Source: Oscillospiraceae bacterium
GTDB taxonomy: Bacteria; Bacillota; Clostridia; WRCU01
Direction: 5' to 3'
DNA: 16,429 nucleotides
Assembly: GCA_009783805.1 (NCBI GenBank)
Contig: WRCU01000005.1
Span: forward strand, 1-16,429
Shown: piece after piece, positions 1 to 7,773 of the stretch
Layout of the letters: every line of letters starts with the position of its first letter
How positions within the stretch are numbered: the stretch's first letter is position 1
The notes under the pieces: model-generated
What the model saw: the letters and a program-made list of their open reading frames with translations, nothing else
Database searches by the model: none
What the model was told of the DNA's origin: nothing
Translations under genes and position numbers: made by a program

Positions 1-1
1 C

Positions 2-316
2 AGGCAGGTGGTCAACGTCCAGCCGGTAAGCTATCAGCCGTTCGACGAAAAAAACGTATCTGGGGAGAAGAAGGACATGTCCATGATCGACGACGTCCCG
101 TTGGAGATAACCGTGGAGCTGGGCAGGACGCACAAGCTCATAAAGGACGTCCTGGAATTCGGGCCGGGGTCGCTCATAGAGCTGGACAAGATGGCGGGCG
201 AGCCGGTGGAGATCCTCGTGAACGGCAAGTCGATCGCGAAGGGCGAGGTGGTCGTGATAGACGAGAACTTCGGGGTGAGGATACTGGACATCATCCAGCC
301 CAGCAAGAGGATATAG
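2..316 (+). CDS. fliY: Flagellar motor switch protein FliY, C-terminal part (cut by window start)
   Basis: Only the last 104 codons are present; the reading frame is open to the left edge. The visible part is a SpoA/FliN-type C-ring domain: the segment after DDVPLEITVELGR continues with GSLIEL, AGEPVEILVNG, AKGEVVVIDENFGVRI and ends in PSKRI, the classic FliN C-terminus. This domain forms the base of the cytoplasmic C-ring that binds CheY-P and reverses the motor. Before it is a short linker (VNVQPVSYQPF) of the kind that joins the CheC-like and FliN-like halves of Bacillota FliY, and cheY follows directly, as in Bacillus. FliY, which can also dephosphorylate CheY-P, is therefore the likely identity. 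A plain FliN cannot be excluded because the N-terminal half is outside the window. The first in-frame GTG (position 8) is internal to the linker and is not taken as a start. Confidence 0.9.
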   Translation, partial: RQVVNVQPVSYQPFDEKNVSGEKKDMSMIDDVPLEITVELGRTHKLIKDVLEFGPGSLIELDKMAGEPVEILVNGKSIAKGEVVVIDENFGVRILDIIQPSKRI

Positions 317-320
317 CGTA

Positions 321-332
321 CCGGCGCGCCGG
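321..332. repeat. 12-bp perfect palindrome in the fliY-cheY gap
   Basis: CCGGCGCGCCGG reads the same on both strands and lies 5 bases after the fliY stop, in the 51-base gap before cheY. No T-run follows, so it is not an intrinsic terminator. It may be a chance product of GC-rich sequence. A second GGCGCGCC occurs in the intergenic stretch at 16281-16288. Confidence 0.3.
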
Positions 333-367
333 CGAAAGCAACCTCGTCTTAGGAAAGGGAGAAGCCA

Positions 368-730
368 ATGGGGAAGAAGATACTGATCGTCGACGACGCC
401 GCCTTTATGAGGATGCTCATCAAGGGCATCCTGACCAACGGCGGGTATGAGGTGGTCGGCGAGGCGGAGAACGGCCTGAAGGCCGTGGAGAGCTACAAGG
501 CCCTGAACCCGGACCTCGTCATCATGGACATAACCATGCCGGAGATGAACGGCATCGACGCGGTCAAGGAGATCAAGAAGGCGAACCCCGACGCGAAGGT
601 CATCATGTGCTCGGCCATGGGCCAGCAGGCGATGGTCATAGAGGCCATACAGGCCGGGGCCAGGGACTTCATCGTCAAGCCTTTCCAAAACGAGCGGGTT
701 ATCGAGGCCGTGAAGAAGGTCATAGGCTGA
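368..730 (+). CDS. cheY: Chemotaxis response regulator CheY
   Basis: This is a stand-alone receiver domain of 120 residues, the normal CheY length, with no output domain. It takes phosphate from CheA and then acts on the flagellar switch. The full acidic pocket is present: D9 and D10 (ILIVDDAAFMR), phospho-acceptor D54 in VIMDITMPEMNG, the Ser of the switch position at S82 (MCSAMG) and the invariant Lys K104 (FIVKPF). The sequence is of the Bacillus/Thermotoga CheY type (AFMRMLIK at the start, GQQAMVIEAIQAGARDFIVKPF in the second half). The ATG has a strong purine-rich ribosome site (AGGAAAGGGAG) just upstream. It follows fliY by 51 bases and precedes fliO, matching the order of the Bacillota fla/che operon. 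Confidence 0.96.
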   Translation: MGKKILIVDDAAFMRMLIKGILTNGGYEVVGEAENGLKAVESYKALNPDLVIMDITMPEMNGIDAVKEIKKANPDAKVIMCSAMGQQAMVIEAIQAGARDFIVKPFQNERVIEAVKKVIG

Positions 731-754
731 CACCCCTGAAAGGGCATGGGATCA

Positions 755-1333
755 GTGCAGGAGCCGTTCCAATGGATCGCCGTATTGATAGTGCTGTCCG
801 TGGTCATATTTTTGGCCTACCTGTCCACGCGCCTCATAGGCGGCAGGTACCGCAGGGGCGCCAAGGGCAGGAACCTGCGGTTGGTGGAGTCCATGTCGTT
901 CGGGATGGATAAGCAGCTGCACCTGGTGAGGGCGGGGGGCCAGTACGTCCTTCTGTCGACCCACGGCAAGTCCGTCTCGTTCCTGACCGTGATAGACGGC
1001 GGGGGTGTGAGCGCCGAGGAGTACGGCGAGGAGCTGGACGGCGGGTTCCGCGGCGTCTTCGGCAGGGCCCTGGGCAGGAAGGCCGACGGCGCGGGCGGCG
1101 GTCGCGGGGCCCGGGAGGGATTCCGCGACGGGGACGGCGGGGCGGACCTGGGGCAGGGGTATGGAGCCATGCCCGACGCCGGCGCCGAAAGGGGCGAAGG
1201 GCCGGCCGACGGCCCCGAGGCCGAGGTCGGCGGCAGGTTCAAGGGGAACCTCGGCAGGCTGAGGAGGATGGCGGACGACCTATACAAGGGCGAACCGGCG
1301 GGCGAAGGGACCAGCGATGAAAAAGGCGATTAA
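755..1333 (+). CDS. fliO: Flagellar biosynthesis protein FliO (FliZ), with long disordered tail
   Basis: FliO is a bitopic membrane protein that helps assemble the FliP/FliQ/FliR core of the flagellar export gate. A single membrane helix near the N-terminus (IAVLIVLSVVIFLAYL) is followed by the typical small domain with LRLVESMSFGMDKQLHLV and GGQYVLLSTHGKSVSFL. The remaining ~110 residues are Gly/Ala/Asp/Glu-rich and look disordered, ending in a more basic stretch (FKGNLGRLRRMADDLYKG). The start is uncertain. GTG 755 sits 10 bases after AAAGGG (739-744) and is preferred; an in-frame ATG at 746 is only one base from that site. The 3' end overlaps fliP by 17 bases, suggesting coupled translation. 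Identity rests on the helix, the short conserved domain and its place between cheY and fliP, since FliO is poorly conserved in general. Confidence 0.85.
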   Translation: MQEPFQWIAVLIVLSVVIFLAYLSTRLIGGRYRRGAKGRNLRLVESMSFGMDKQLHLVRAGGQYVLLSTHGKSVSFLTVIDGGGVSAEEYGEELDGGFRGVFGRALGRKADGAGGGRGAREGFRDGDGGADLGQGYGAMPDAGAERGEGPADGPEAEVGGRFKGNLGRLRRMADDLYKGEPAGEGTSDEKGD

Positions 1334-2099
1334 GGCCGCGTGCGTGGCCGCGGTCCTGGCGGCCGTACTGCTCGCCGCCTTCGCGGCCGCCTCCGCCCAG
1401 CCTGGGATTACCATAGACGGGGACGGCGTGAGCATCGGCCTGACGGACAACCCGTCGGACACGGCGACGGCGATACAGATACTGCTCATCATAACCGTCA
1501 TATCGCTGGCGCCCTCCATCATAATCATGATGACCTCCTTCACCCGGATCGTCATCGTGCTCTCGTTCCTCAGGAATGCGATGGGCACGCAGCAGATGCC
1601 GCCGAATCAAGTGCTGATCGGGTTCGCACTGTTCCTGTCGTTGTTCGTCATGGCCCCGGTGGTGGACAGGCTATACGACGAGGCCTACAGGCCGTTCGTG
1701 GAGCAGGAGATCGACCAGGACCAGGCGCTGGAGAACGCGGCCGGCGTCATGAAAAGCTACATGCTCTCCCAATTCAGGAGCGAGAGCAAGCAGGAGCTCT
1801 CCCTCTTCCTGAGCCTGGCGGAAATCGAGGCCCCCGCCGAGCCGGAGGACCTGCCGTTGTCCGTGGTGATACCCGCGTTCCTCCTGAATGAGCTCACCAT
1901 CGCGTTCAAGTTCGGGTTCATCATATTCATACCGTTCCTGGTGATAGACATGGTGGTGGCGAGCACCCTGATGTCGATGGGCATGATGATGCTGCCCCCC
2001 GTCATGATATCGCTGCCTTTCAAGCTCCTGCTGTTCATATCGATCGACGGGTGGAGCCTGCTGACGCACGAGCTCCTGAAGACGTTCACCATGGCCTGA
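1317..2099 (+). CDS. fliP: Flagellar export gate protein FliP
   Basis: FliP is the main subunit of the FliP5-FliQ4-FliR1 export channel in the inner membrane at the centre of the basal body. The 260-residue product is of normal length. It begins with a cleavable-looking signal peptide (MKKAIKAACVAAVL then an Ala-rich core, probable cut after ASA near residue 27), as is typical of FliP. The family signatures are clear: SIIIMMTSFTRIVIVLSFLRNAMGTQQMPPNQVLIGFALF and, near the C-terminus, PAFLLNELTIAFKFGF, VIDMVVASTLMSMGMMMLPP and LPFKLLLF. ATG 1317 lies inside the end of fliO. fliQ begins 29 bases after the stop, after a purine-rich stretch. Confidence 0.97.
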   Translation: MKKAIKAACVAAVLAAVLLAAFAAASAQPGITIDGDGVSIGLTDNPSDTATAIQILLIITVISLAPSIIIMMTSFTRIVIVLSFLRNAMGTQQMPPNQVLIGFALFLSLFVMAPVVDRLYDEAYRPFVEQEIDQDQALENAAGVMKSYMLSQFRSESKQELSLFLSLAEIEAPAEPEDLPLSVVIPAFLLNELTIAFKFGFIIFIPFLVIDMVVASTLMSMGMMMLPPVMISLPFKLLLFISIDGWSLLTHELLKTFTMA

Positions 2100-2128
2100 G
2101 CCGGGAGGGCGAGGGCGAGAGGCGGCCA

Positions 2129-2398
2129 ATGGACCAAGGCACCATAGTCAACATCATCCAAAGGGCCTTGACGACGGTCATCATGGCCTCGGCGCCCATG
2201 CTCATAATTGCCCTGGCGGTGGGCCTGATCATAAGCATATTCCAGGCGACGACGCAGATACAGGAGCAGACGCTGGCCTTCATCCCGAAGATACTGGCGG
2301 TGTTCGCCGCGCTCGTCTTCTTCGGGGCATGGATCCTGCGCGTGCTGGTGGAGTTCGCCACCGGCCTGTACACGGACATCAACGGTTTCATAAGGTGA
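2129..2398 (+). CDS. fliQ: Flagellar export gate protein FliQ
   Basis: This 89-residue protein has two membrane helices and belongs to the FliQ/SpaQ family, which packs around FliP/FliR in the export gate. The core reads GLIISIFQATTQIQEQTLAFIPKILAVF, which matches the family almost perfectly. The frame is open back to 2051, but the family length and the purine-rich GGCGAGAGGCGG stretch just before ATG 2129 place the start there. It is followed after 7 bases by fliR. Both neighbours belong to the same complex, so the three proteins are probably made in a fixed ratio from one message. Confidence 0.96.
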   Translation: MDQGTIVNIIQRALTTVIMASAPMLIIALAVGLIISIFQATTQIQEQTLAFIPKILAVFAALVFFGAWILRVLVEFATGLYTDINGFIR

Positions 2399-2405
2399 CG
2401 AAGGC

Positions 2406-3197
2406 ATGACATTCCTAAGCGAGCCGATGGTCGCAAACTTCGAGTCATTCCTACTGGTGATGGTGCGCACGACCGGGATCTTCGTGATCGCGCCGATCTT
2501 CGGGCGCCAGAACGTCCCCGCATACCTGAAGGTGGCCTTCTCCTTCTTCGTGGCCGCGATCACGTTCGGGTCCGTCGGGCCCGCCCTCGCGGACCGGTCC
2601 CCCGACCTGTTCACCTACGCGCTCATGGTGGCCAAGGAGCTGGTCGCCGGCATCGCGCTAGGCTACGTCTCATACCTCATAATCACCGCCATATACATGG
2701 CCGGACAGATGATGGACATGCAGATAGGCTTCGGCATGGTGAACGTGATCGACCCGATGTCGAACATACAGATACCGATAACCTCCAACCTGTTCTTCAT
2801 CACCTGCATGATAGTCTTCCTCCAGACGGGCGGGCACCACATCCTCATCGTGGCCCTGCACGACTCGTTCAGGCTCATCCCGCTGGGTGGGGCGGCGTTC
2901 ACGGACGACCTGCTGGGAGACCTCATCAGGCTCTTCGGCGGCTCCTTCGCGCTGGGATTCCGCATAGCCGCGCCCATGATAGCCGTCATCTTCATAGTCA
3001 ACGTGGTGCTGGGCGTCATAACGAAGACGATGCCCCAACTCAACGTCTTCGTGGTGGGCATGCCGCTGAAGATAATCGTGGGGCTGGCCATACTGGTGTT
3101 CGTCATCCCCGCCTTCATCGGCGTGCTCGGCGGGGTCATCTCCGACACGAAGGAGGAGCTCACCATATTCACCAGGCACATGGCGGCGCCGACGTGA
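2406..3197 (+). CDS. fliR: Flagellar export gate protein FliR
   Basis: FliR completes the export gate core and contacts FlhB. The 263-residue product is of usual length, with about six hydrophobic segments. Recognisable FliR blocks include the N-terminal RTTGIFVIAPIFGRQNVPAYLKV, the central VAKELVAGIALGYVSYL and AGQMMDMQIGFGMVNVIDP, and the C-terminal GVITKTMPQLNVFVVGMPLKI. The start ATG follows fliQ by 7 bases. The stop TGA (3195-3197) is embedded in GTGA, where the GTG at 3194 opens the frame of the next gene. Confidence 0.96.
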   Translation: MTFLSEPMVANFESFLLVMVRTTGIFVIAPIFGRQNVPAYLKVAFSFFVAAITFGSVGPALADRSPDLFTYALMVAKELVAGIALGYVSYLIITAIYMAGQMMDMQIGFGMVNVIDPMSNIQIPITSNLFFITCMIVFLQTGGHHILIVALHDSFRLIPLGGAAFTDDLLGDLIRLFGGSFALGFRIAAPMIAVIFIVNVVLGVITKTMPQLNVFVVGMPLKIIVGLAILVFVIPAFIGVLGGVISDTKEELTIFTRHMAAPT

Positions 3198-4360
3198 CGG
3201 GGCCCTTCCCCCGCGGGCGGGGGGGCGTCCCCCGGGCGCGCGGGGAGGGGCCGGGCGGCGCGGCCCCCTTGGCCGCCGACCTGCAGCGGTTCGCAAAGGA
3301 CGACAGCAAGACGGAGAAGGCCACCCCGAAGAAGCGCAGCGACGCGAGGAAGAAGGGTCAGGTATTCCACAGCAAGGAGATATCGACCGCCGTCGTCCTT
3401 TTGTTCGCGTTCCTCCTCCTGAGGGCCTTCGGCGGCTATATATATGAAAGGATCTGCTACTTCTTCCTCGTGCTCCTTCCGGCATGCGTCGCCGACAAGG
3501 ACCTGTTCACCGTGAGCGGCGTAACCGCCCTCTTCACGACGGTGATCCTGGAGTTCGTCCTGATGGTCCTGCCGCTCATCGCGCTGATCGCGGTGATCGG
3601 GGCCTTGGTCGCGGTGGCGCAGGTGGGGTTCCTCTTCGCGCCCGAGGCCATAAAGCCCAAGGCCAGCAAGATCAACCCCATAAAGGGCCTACAGAGGATG
3701 TTCTCCTTGAAGTCGCTCGTGGAGCTGATCAAGAACCTGGTGAAGATCGCCGTCGTCGTCTACATAGCCTACACGTTCGTCATGGGCTCCATCGACGAGA
3801 TGATCGGGCTGATGGGCGTCGACGCGTTCGCCGCGTTCTCGGCGATATGCGCCTTCACGCTGGACGTCGCCATACGCATCTGCGCGGTGCTCGTCGTGTT
3901 CGGGGTGATCGACTACATCATCCAGTGGAGGCAGTACGAGAACAACCTGAAGATGTCCAAGCACGAGGTGAAGGAAGAGTACAAGCAGATGGAGGGCAAC
4001 CCGCAGGTAAGGAGCAAGATCAAGCAGAAGCAGAGGGAGATCTCCATGAGGCGGATGATGCAGGAGGTGCCGTCCGCCGACGTCGTCATAACGAACCCCA
4101 CGCACTACGCGGTCGCCGTGCGGTACGACCCGGACGCCTCCGACGCCCCGGTGGTCGTGGCCAAGGGGCAGGACTTCATCGCGATGAGGATCCGGGAGGT
4201 CGCCAAGGCGCACGGCGTGACGGTCTATGAGAGCAGGATGCTGGCGAGGGCGCTGTACGAGGGCGTCGACATAGGCAAGGCCATACCGCCCGAGTTCTAC
4301 CAGGCGGTGGCCGACATACTGGCCTTCGTGTATGGGCTCAAGGGCAGGACGGCGGTCTGA
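3194..4360 (+). CDS. flhB: Flagellar export switch protein FlhB
   Basis: FlhB is a four-helix membrane protein whose cytoplasmic domain cleaves itself and switches export from rod/hook to filament substrates. The cleavage motif N-P-T-H is intact (N301-H304, in VVITNPTHYAVAVRY). The TEKATPKKRSDARKKGQV N-terminal signature, helices at about 65-85, 117-148, 182-200 and 217-245, and the cytoplasmic domain follow in order. The start is unsure. GTG 3194 overlaps the fliR stop (GTGA) and gives 388 residues, but the first ~27 residues are a Gly/Arg/Pro-rich stretch from extremely GC-rich DNA. An in-frame TTG at 3269, with GGGCGGCG eight bases before it, would give a protein beginning just before DLQRFA. 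That resembles the usual start of Bacillota FlhB. Confidence 0.95.
   Translation: MTGPFPRGRGGVPRARGEGPGGAAPLAADLQRFAKDDSKTEKATPKKRSDARKKGQVFHSKEISTAVVLLFAFLLLRAFGGYIYERICYFFLVLLPACVADKDLFTVSGVTALFTTVILEFVLMVLPLIALIAVIGALVAVAQVGFLFAPEAIKPKASKINPIKGLQRMFSLKSLVELIKNLVKIAVVVYIAYTFVMGSIDEMIGLMGVDAFAAFSAICAFTLDVAIRICAVLVVFGVIDYIIQWRQYENNLKMSKHEVKEEYKQMEGNPQVRSKIKQKQREISMRRMMQEVPSADVVITNPTHYAVAVRYDPDASDAPVVVAKGQDFIAMRIREVAKAHGVTVYESRMLARALYEGVDIGKAIPPEFYQAVADILAFVYGLKGRTAV
3208..3233 (+). promoter_or_regulatory. Competing GC hairpins at the flhB 5' end
   Basis: Three tracts, CCCCC (3208-3212), seven G (3219-3225) and CCCCC (3229-3233), can form two mutually exclusive hairpins. The first pairs CCCCCG with CGGGGG around a CGGG loop. 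The second pairs GGGGG with CCCCC around a CGT loop. They lie between the fliR stop and the conserved start of FlhB. If translation begins at TTG 3269, they would sit in an RNA leader that could limit flhB translation. If it begins at GTG 3194, they are in coding sequence. The role is inference only. Confidence 0.3.
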
Positions 4361-4393
4361 CCCAGGTAGGGCGGACATGCGCCCGCGCCCAAA

Positions 4394-4422
4394 TTGCCGT
4401 TTCCGCGGCGTTAATATAGAAT
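4394..4422 (+). promoter_or_regulatory. Possible sigma-A promoter upstream of flhA
   Basis: An AT-rich patch (TTAATATAGAATA) stands out in otherwise GC-rich sequence in the 105-base gap between flhB and flhA. TTGCCG (4394-4399) and TAGAAT (4417-4422) are separated by 17 bases, a good fit to a housekeeping -35/-10 pair. A transcript would start about 35 bases before flhA. Read by eye only, with no transcription data. Confidence 0.4.
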
Positions 4423-4465
4423 ACCCAGCAGCGCGCCGCCGACGCGCGGAAGGCGGCTCGCGGCC

Positions 4466-6541
4466 ATGCCGCCAAATAAGCAATGGTCGGGGGGAACCGC
4501 CCACTTGGCAAGGATAGGCAACCTTGCGGCGCCCATAGCGCTCGTCGTGATCGTCATCGGGTTCATAGTGCCGGTCCCGGAGTTCGCCCTGGACCTTCTT
4601 TTGGTTCTGAACATATCGGTCACCCTCATAATAATGCTCAACACGGTCTTCATAAAGAACGCCCTGGAGATGTCCTCGTTCCCGTCGATACTGGTGGTGA
4701 CCACGCTCTTCCGGCTCATGCTCAACATCGCAGCCATAAAGCTCATCCTGGGCCAAGGCGCGGCGGGGGAGGTCATCAAGGGCTTCGGGGGATACGTCGC
4801 GGGCAGCAACGTCGTCCTGGGCTTCGTGATATTCGCGGTCATCATGATAGTGAACTTCCTGGTCATCACGAGGGGCTCGGAGAGGGTCGCCGAGGTGGCC
4901 GCGCGGTTCACGCTGGACGCCATGCCCGGAAAGCAGATGGCCATAGACGCCGACTTGAACACCGGCCTCATAACGGAGGAGGAGGCCAAGGAGAGGCGCA
5001 GGAGGATCCAGCGGGAGTCCGACTTCTACGGGTCCATGGACGGCGCCAGCAAGTTCGTCAAGAACGATGCCATAGCCGGCATACTGATCACCCTGGTCAA
5101 CATAATCGGCGGCTTCGCCATGGGGTGGATGGGGAACGCGGGCCAGATGGACGTGGGCGACATCTTCGAGCGGTACACGCTGCTGACCATAGGCGCCGGC
5201 CTGGTGACGCAGATACCCGCGGTCATGGTCTCGACCGCGACGAGCGTCATCGTCACGAGGGCGGGCGCGGACAGCAACCTGAGCGAGGACCTGCTGGGCC
5301 AGATGTTCGCCAACAGGAACGTCATGTACATCGCCTCGGCGACCTGCGTCGCGCTGTCGTTCTTCCTGCCCAGGGCCTTCTTCCTAATAGTGGCCGCGCT
5401 GCTCGCCCTGATCGGGTACATGCTGGGCAGGAGGCAGAAGGACGTGATCAAGCGTGAGGAGATCACCATACAGGAGAGCGAGGCGGACGAGATAAGGAAC
5501 CCCGAGAACGTGGTGAACATCCTGAGCATAGACTCGATCACGCTGGAGCTCGGCTATGGGATCCTACCCCTGGTCGTGGCCGACCAGGGCGGCGACATAT
5601 CCGACAGGGTGGTCATCATCAGGCGGCAGCTCGCGATGGAGTTCGGGATGATAATGCCTGCCATCCGATTCTTGGACAACCTCATAATCGGCCCCTATGA
5701 ATACATGATAAAGATAAGGGACGTCGAGGTCGCCAGGAACGAGCTGCTGCTCGACCACTACATGGCCATACGCACGGCGGACGTCGAGGAGGAGCTGCCC
5801 GGCATAAAGACCACCGAGCCCGTGTTCGGGGTGCCGGCGATATGGATAACCGAGGGCCAGCGGGACATGGCCGAGATGCTCGGCTACACCGTCTATGACC
5901 CGCCGACCATCATAGTCACGCACCTCATCGAGACGATAAAGAAGTACGCGCACGAGTTCATGGGCAGGCAGCAGGTGCAGCAGCTCATAGACAACCTGAA
6001 GCAGGAGTACCCAGCCGTCGTCGACGAGCTCGTTCCCAAGCTCATGTCGCTCGGGGAGATCCAGAAGGTCCTGAGGAACCTGCTCAAGGAAGGCGTCTCG
6101 ATCAGGGACCTGGTCACCATTTTAGAGACTCTCGCGGACCACGCCGGAACCACGCAGGACCCGGACATGCTCACCGAGTACGTGCGGCAGTCGTTGGGGA
6201 GGGCCATATCCAAGCGGTTCATCAGCGAGCAGAGGTGCAGCGTCATAACGCTGGACCCGGCATTGGAGCAGACCATCATGGAGTCGCTCCAGCAGACGCA
6301 GCAAGGCAGCTTCCTCAGCCTCGACCCGTCGGTCAGCAACGCGGTAATGGGCAGCCTCGTCACGCAGGTCCAGAAGATGGCCGGCCTGAACCAGCAGCCG
6401 ATCGTGCTGGCATCCCCCGTGGTCAGGCTATACTTCAAGAGGATGACCGAGCAGGTCATACCGGACCTGATCGTCCTTTCATACAATGAGATCGACCCCG
6501 GCCTCGAGGTGCAGTCGATAGGGATGGTGAGCCTGAGATGA
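4466..6541 (+). CDS. flhA: Flagellar export gate protein FlhA
   Basis: FlhA forms the nonameric ring of the flagellar export gate. It has about eight membrane helices followed by a large cytoplasmic domain that receives export chaperones and substrates. At 691 residues it is full length. The FHIPEP-family signatures are clear: FVIVPVPEFALDLLL-like first helices, FPSILVVTTLFRLMLNIA, the conserved cytoplasmic loop RGSERVAEVAARFTLDAMPGKQMAIDADLN with TEEEAKERRR and GSMDGASKFVKNDAIAGI, and the C-terminal domain from about residue 350. ATG 4466 is taken as the start, with GGAAGG 12 bases upstream. A TTG at 4505 with a nearby G-rich site is an in-frame alternative just before the first helix. The stop overlaps the flhF start in ATGA, so flhF translation is probably coupled to it. 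Confidence 0.97.
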   Translation: MPPNKQWSGGTAHLARIGNLAAPIALVVIVIGFIVPVPEFALDLLLVLNISVTLIIMLNTVFIKNALEMSSFPSILVVTTLFRLMLNIAAIKLILGQGAAGEVIKGFGGYVAGSNVVLGFVIFAVIMIVNFLVITRGSERVAEVAARFTLDAMPGKQMAIDADLNTGLITEEEAKERRRRIQRESDFYGSMDGASKFVKNDAIAGILITLVNIIGGFAMGWMGNAGQMDVGDIFERYTLLTIGAGLVTQIPAVMVSTATSVIVTRAGADSNLSEDLLGQMFANRNVMYIASATCVALSFFLPRAFFLIVAALLALIGYMLGRRQKDVIKREEITIQESEADEIRNPENVVNILSIDSITLELGYGILPLVVADQGGDISDRVVIIRRQLAMEFGMIMPAIRFLDNLIIGPYEYMIKIRDVEVARNELLLDHYMAIRTADVEEELPGIKTTEPVFGVPAIWITEGQRDMAEMLGYTVYDPPTIIVTHLIETIKKYAHEFMGRQQVQQLIDNLKQEYPAVVDELVPKLMSLGEIQKVLRNLLKEGVSIRDLVTILETLADHAGTTQDPDMLTEYVRQSLGRAISKRFISEQRCSVITLDPALEQTIMESLQQTQQGSFLSLDPSVSNAVMGSLVTQVQKMAGLNQQPIVLASPVVRLYFKRMTEQVIPDLIVLSYNEIDPGLEVQSIGMVSLR

Positions 6542-7773
6542 GGGTAAGAAGGTACTCCGCGCCGACCGCGCAGGAAGCCATGCACAAGGTGCGGATGGAC
6601 CTCGGAGACAACGCCTTGATCGTGCACACCCAGAAGGTGAGGAGGAAGGGCCTCGCCGGCCTGTTCGCCAAGCCCATGGTTGAGGTGATCGCGGCGGTCG
6701 ACGAGGACAGGCCGCCGAAGGCTCAGGTCAGGCCGCGGGGCGCTCCGGCCGGGGCCCCGGCGCGTACGGGGCCCGCCGCGCCCGTGAGGGCGGCCGCGGC
6801 GGGGGGGTTTGACCCCAGGCCTGTGGCGCAGTCGGGCCAGGCGGGCCAGGCCGGGCAGGCCGCGCAGGCCGCGCAGGCGGACCGCGCCGACGTGGCCAGC
6901 AAGGTCGAGGGCATGGAGGGCCTGCTGTCCCTCATATACGCGAAGGTGAGCGAGGACGGCGACCGGAGGTATTACAAGAAGTACGGGAACGCGCTGGTAA
7001 ACCACTACTACAACACGCTCCTGCGGAGCGAGGTCGAGGAGTCGATCATACACGACATGCTCGAGAAGGCGGAGCGTCGCATAGAGGAATCCGGCGACGG
7101 GGCGGACGCCGCCTCCATCGTGTACGCGGCCATGGCCGAGGTCGTGGGGGAGCCCGAGACCATCGCGCTCAACGAAGGGAGGCCGACCACGGTCATATTC
7201 GTCGGCCCGACGGGCGTGGGCAAGACGACGACGCTCGCCAAGCTGGCGGCCAAGTACTACATAGAGCAGCATAAGGAGGTCGGCCTGATAACGGCGGACA
7301 CGTACAGGATAGCGGCCGTCGAGCAGCTCAGGACGTACGCCGACATACTGGGGATGCCGGTGGAGGTCGTCTACTCGCCCGATGAGATGGGGGCCGCCAT
7401 ACGCGGCTACGCCGACAAGGACGTGATCATGATAGACACGGCAGGGAGGAGCCACAAGGACAGGAGCCAGTTCGGGGAGATAAAGGCTTTCGTGGACGCG
7501 GCCGGGGCCGACGAGGTCTGCCTGGTCATAGGCGCGAACATCGGGACCTCGAACTGCAGGGAGATCATCAAGAACTACGGGTTCCTCGGCGACTATAAGT
7601 TGATATTCACCAAGGTGGACGAGACGCCGCACATAGGCAGCGCGCTGAACGCGAAGGTCATGTCGGGCAAGGGCTTCGCGTACTTCGCGACGGGGCAGAG
7701 CGTACCCGACGACATAGAGCCCGCCGTGACCTCGAAGATAATCAAGATGCTTTTGGGGAGCAAGGAAGCATGA
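6538..7773 (+). CDS. flhF: Flagellar SRP-type GTPase FlhF
   Basis: FlhF is the third SRP GTPase beside Ffh and FtsY; it marks the site of flagellar assembly at the membrane and is turned off by FlhG. The product has 411 residues. The N-terminal B domain (RRYSAPTAQEAMHKVRMDLGDNALIVHTQKV) is followed by a low-complexity linker (about 60-120) with five GQA/AQA repeats, a helical N domain, and the G domain. GTPase motifs are complete: P-loop GPTGVGKTT (223-231), ITADTYRIAAVEQLRTYA, DTAGR (300-304) and TKVDE (358-362). It starts inside the flhA stop (ATGA) and ends inside the flhG start (ATGA). This overlap suggests the number-control pair is made in step with the export gate. The linker is the only unusual part. 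Confidence 0.97.
   Translation: MRVRRYSAPTAQEAMHKVRMDLGDNALIVHTQKVRRKGLAGLFAKPMVEVIAAVDEDRPPKAQVRPRGAPAGAPARTGPAAPVRAAAAGGFDPRPVAQSGQAGQAGQAAQAAQADRADVASKVEGMEGLLSLIYAKVSEDGDRRYYKKYGNALVNHYYNTLLRSEVEESIIHDMLEKAERRIEESGDGADAASIVYAAMAEVVGEPETIALNEGRPTTVIFVGPTGVGKTTTLAKLAAKYYIEQHKEVGLITADTYRIAAVEQLRTYADILGMPVEVVYSPDEMGAAIRGYADKDVIMIDTAGRSHKDRSQFGEIKAFVDAAGADEVCLVIGANIGTSNCREIIKNYGFLGDYKLIFTKVDETPHIGSALNAKVMSGKGFAYFATGQSVPDDIEPAVTSKIIKMLLGSKEA
6835..6879 (+). repeat. Five tandem 9-bp repeats (GQA/AQA) in the flhF linker
   Basis: Five consecutive 9-base units of the form G(G/C)(C/G)-CAG-GC(G/C) encode GQA-GQA-GQA-AQA-AQA. They lie in the linker between the FlhF B domain and the N/G domains. The repeat keeps the reading frame, so copy-number change would only lengthen or shorten the linker. 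Confidence 0.8.

Noticed and set aside
2051..2128. 26-residue N-terminal extension of FliQ
   Set aside because: It overlaps the end of fliP, is hydrophilic and unlike FliQ. ATG 2129 gives the standard 89-residue protein.
6829..6880. Tandem repeats in flhF as a CRISPR-like or mobile repeat
   Set aside because: The units are 9 bases, contiguous, in frame and without spacers; they are protein linker repeats.
5893..7632. Very long open frame on the minus strand opposite flhA/flhF, and other long antisense frames
   Set aside because: Antisense frames of this kind arise from the GC-rich third-position bias of the sense genes. The translation is low-complexity, rich in Arg/Val/His/Gly, without a recognisable domain, and the sense strand is fully explained.
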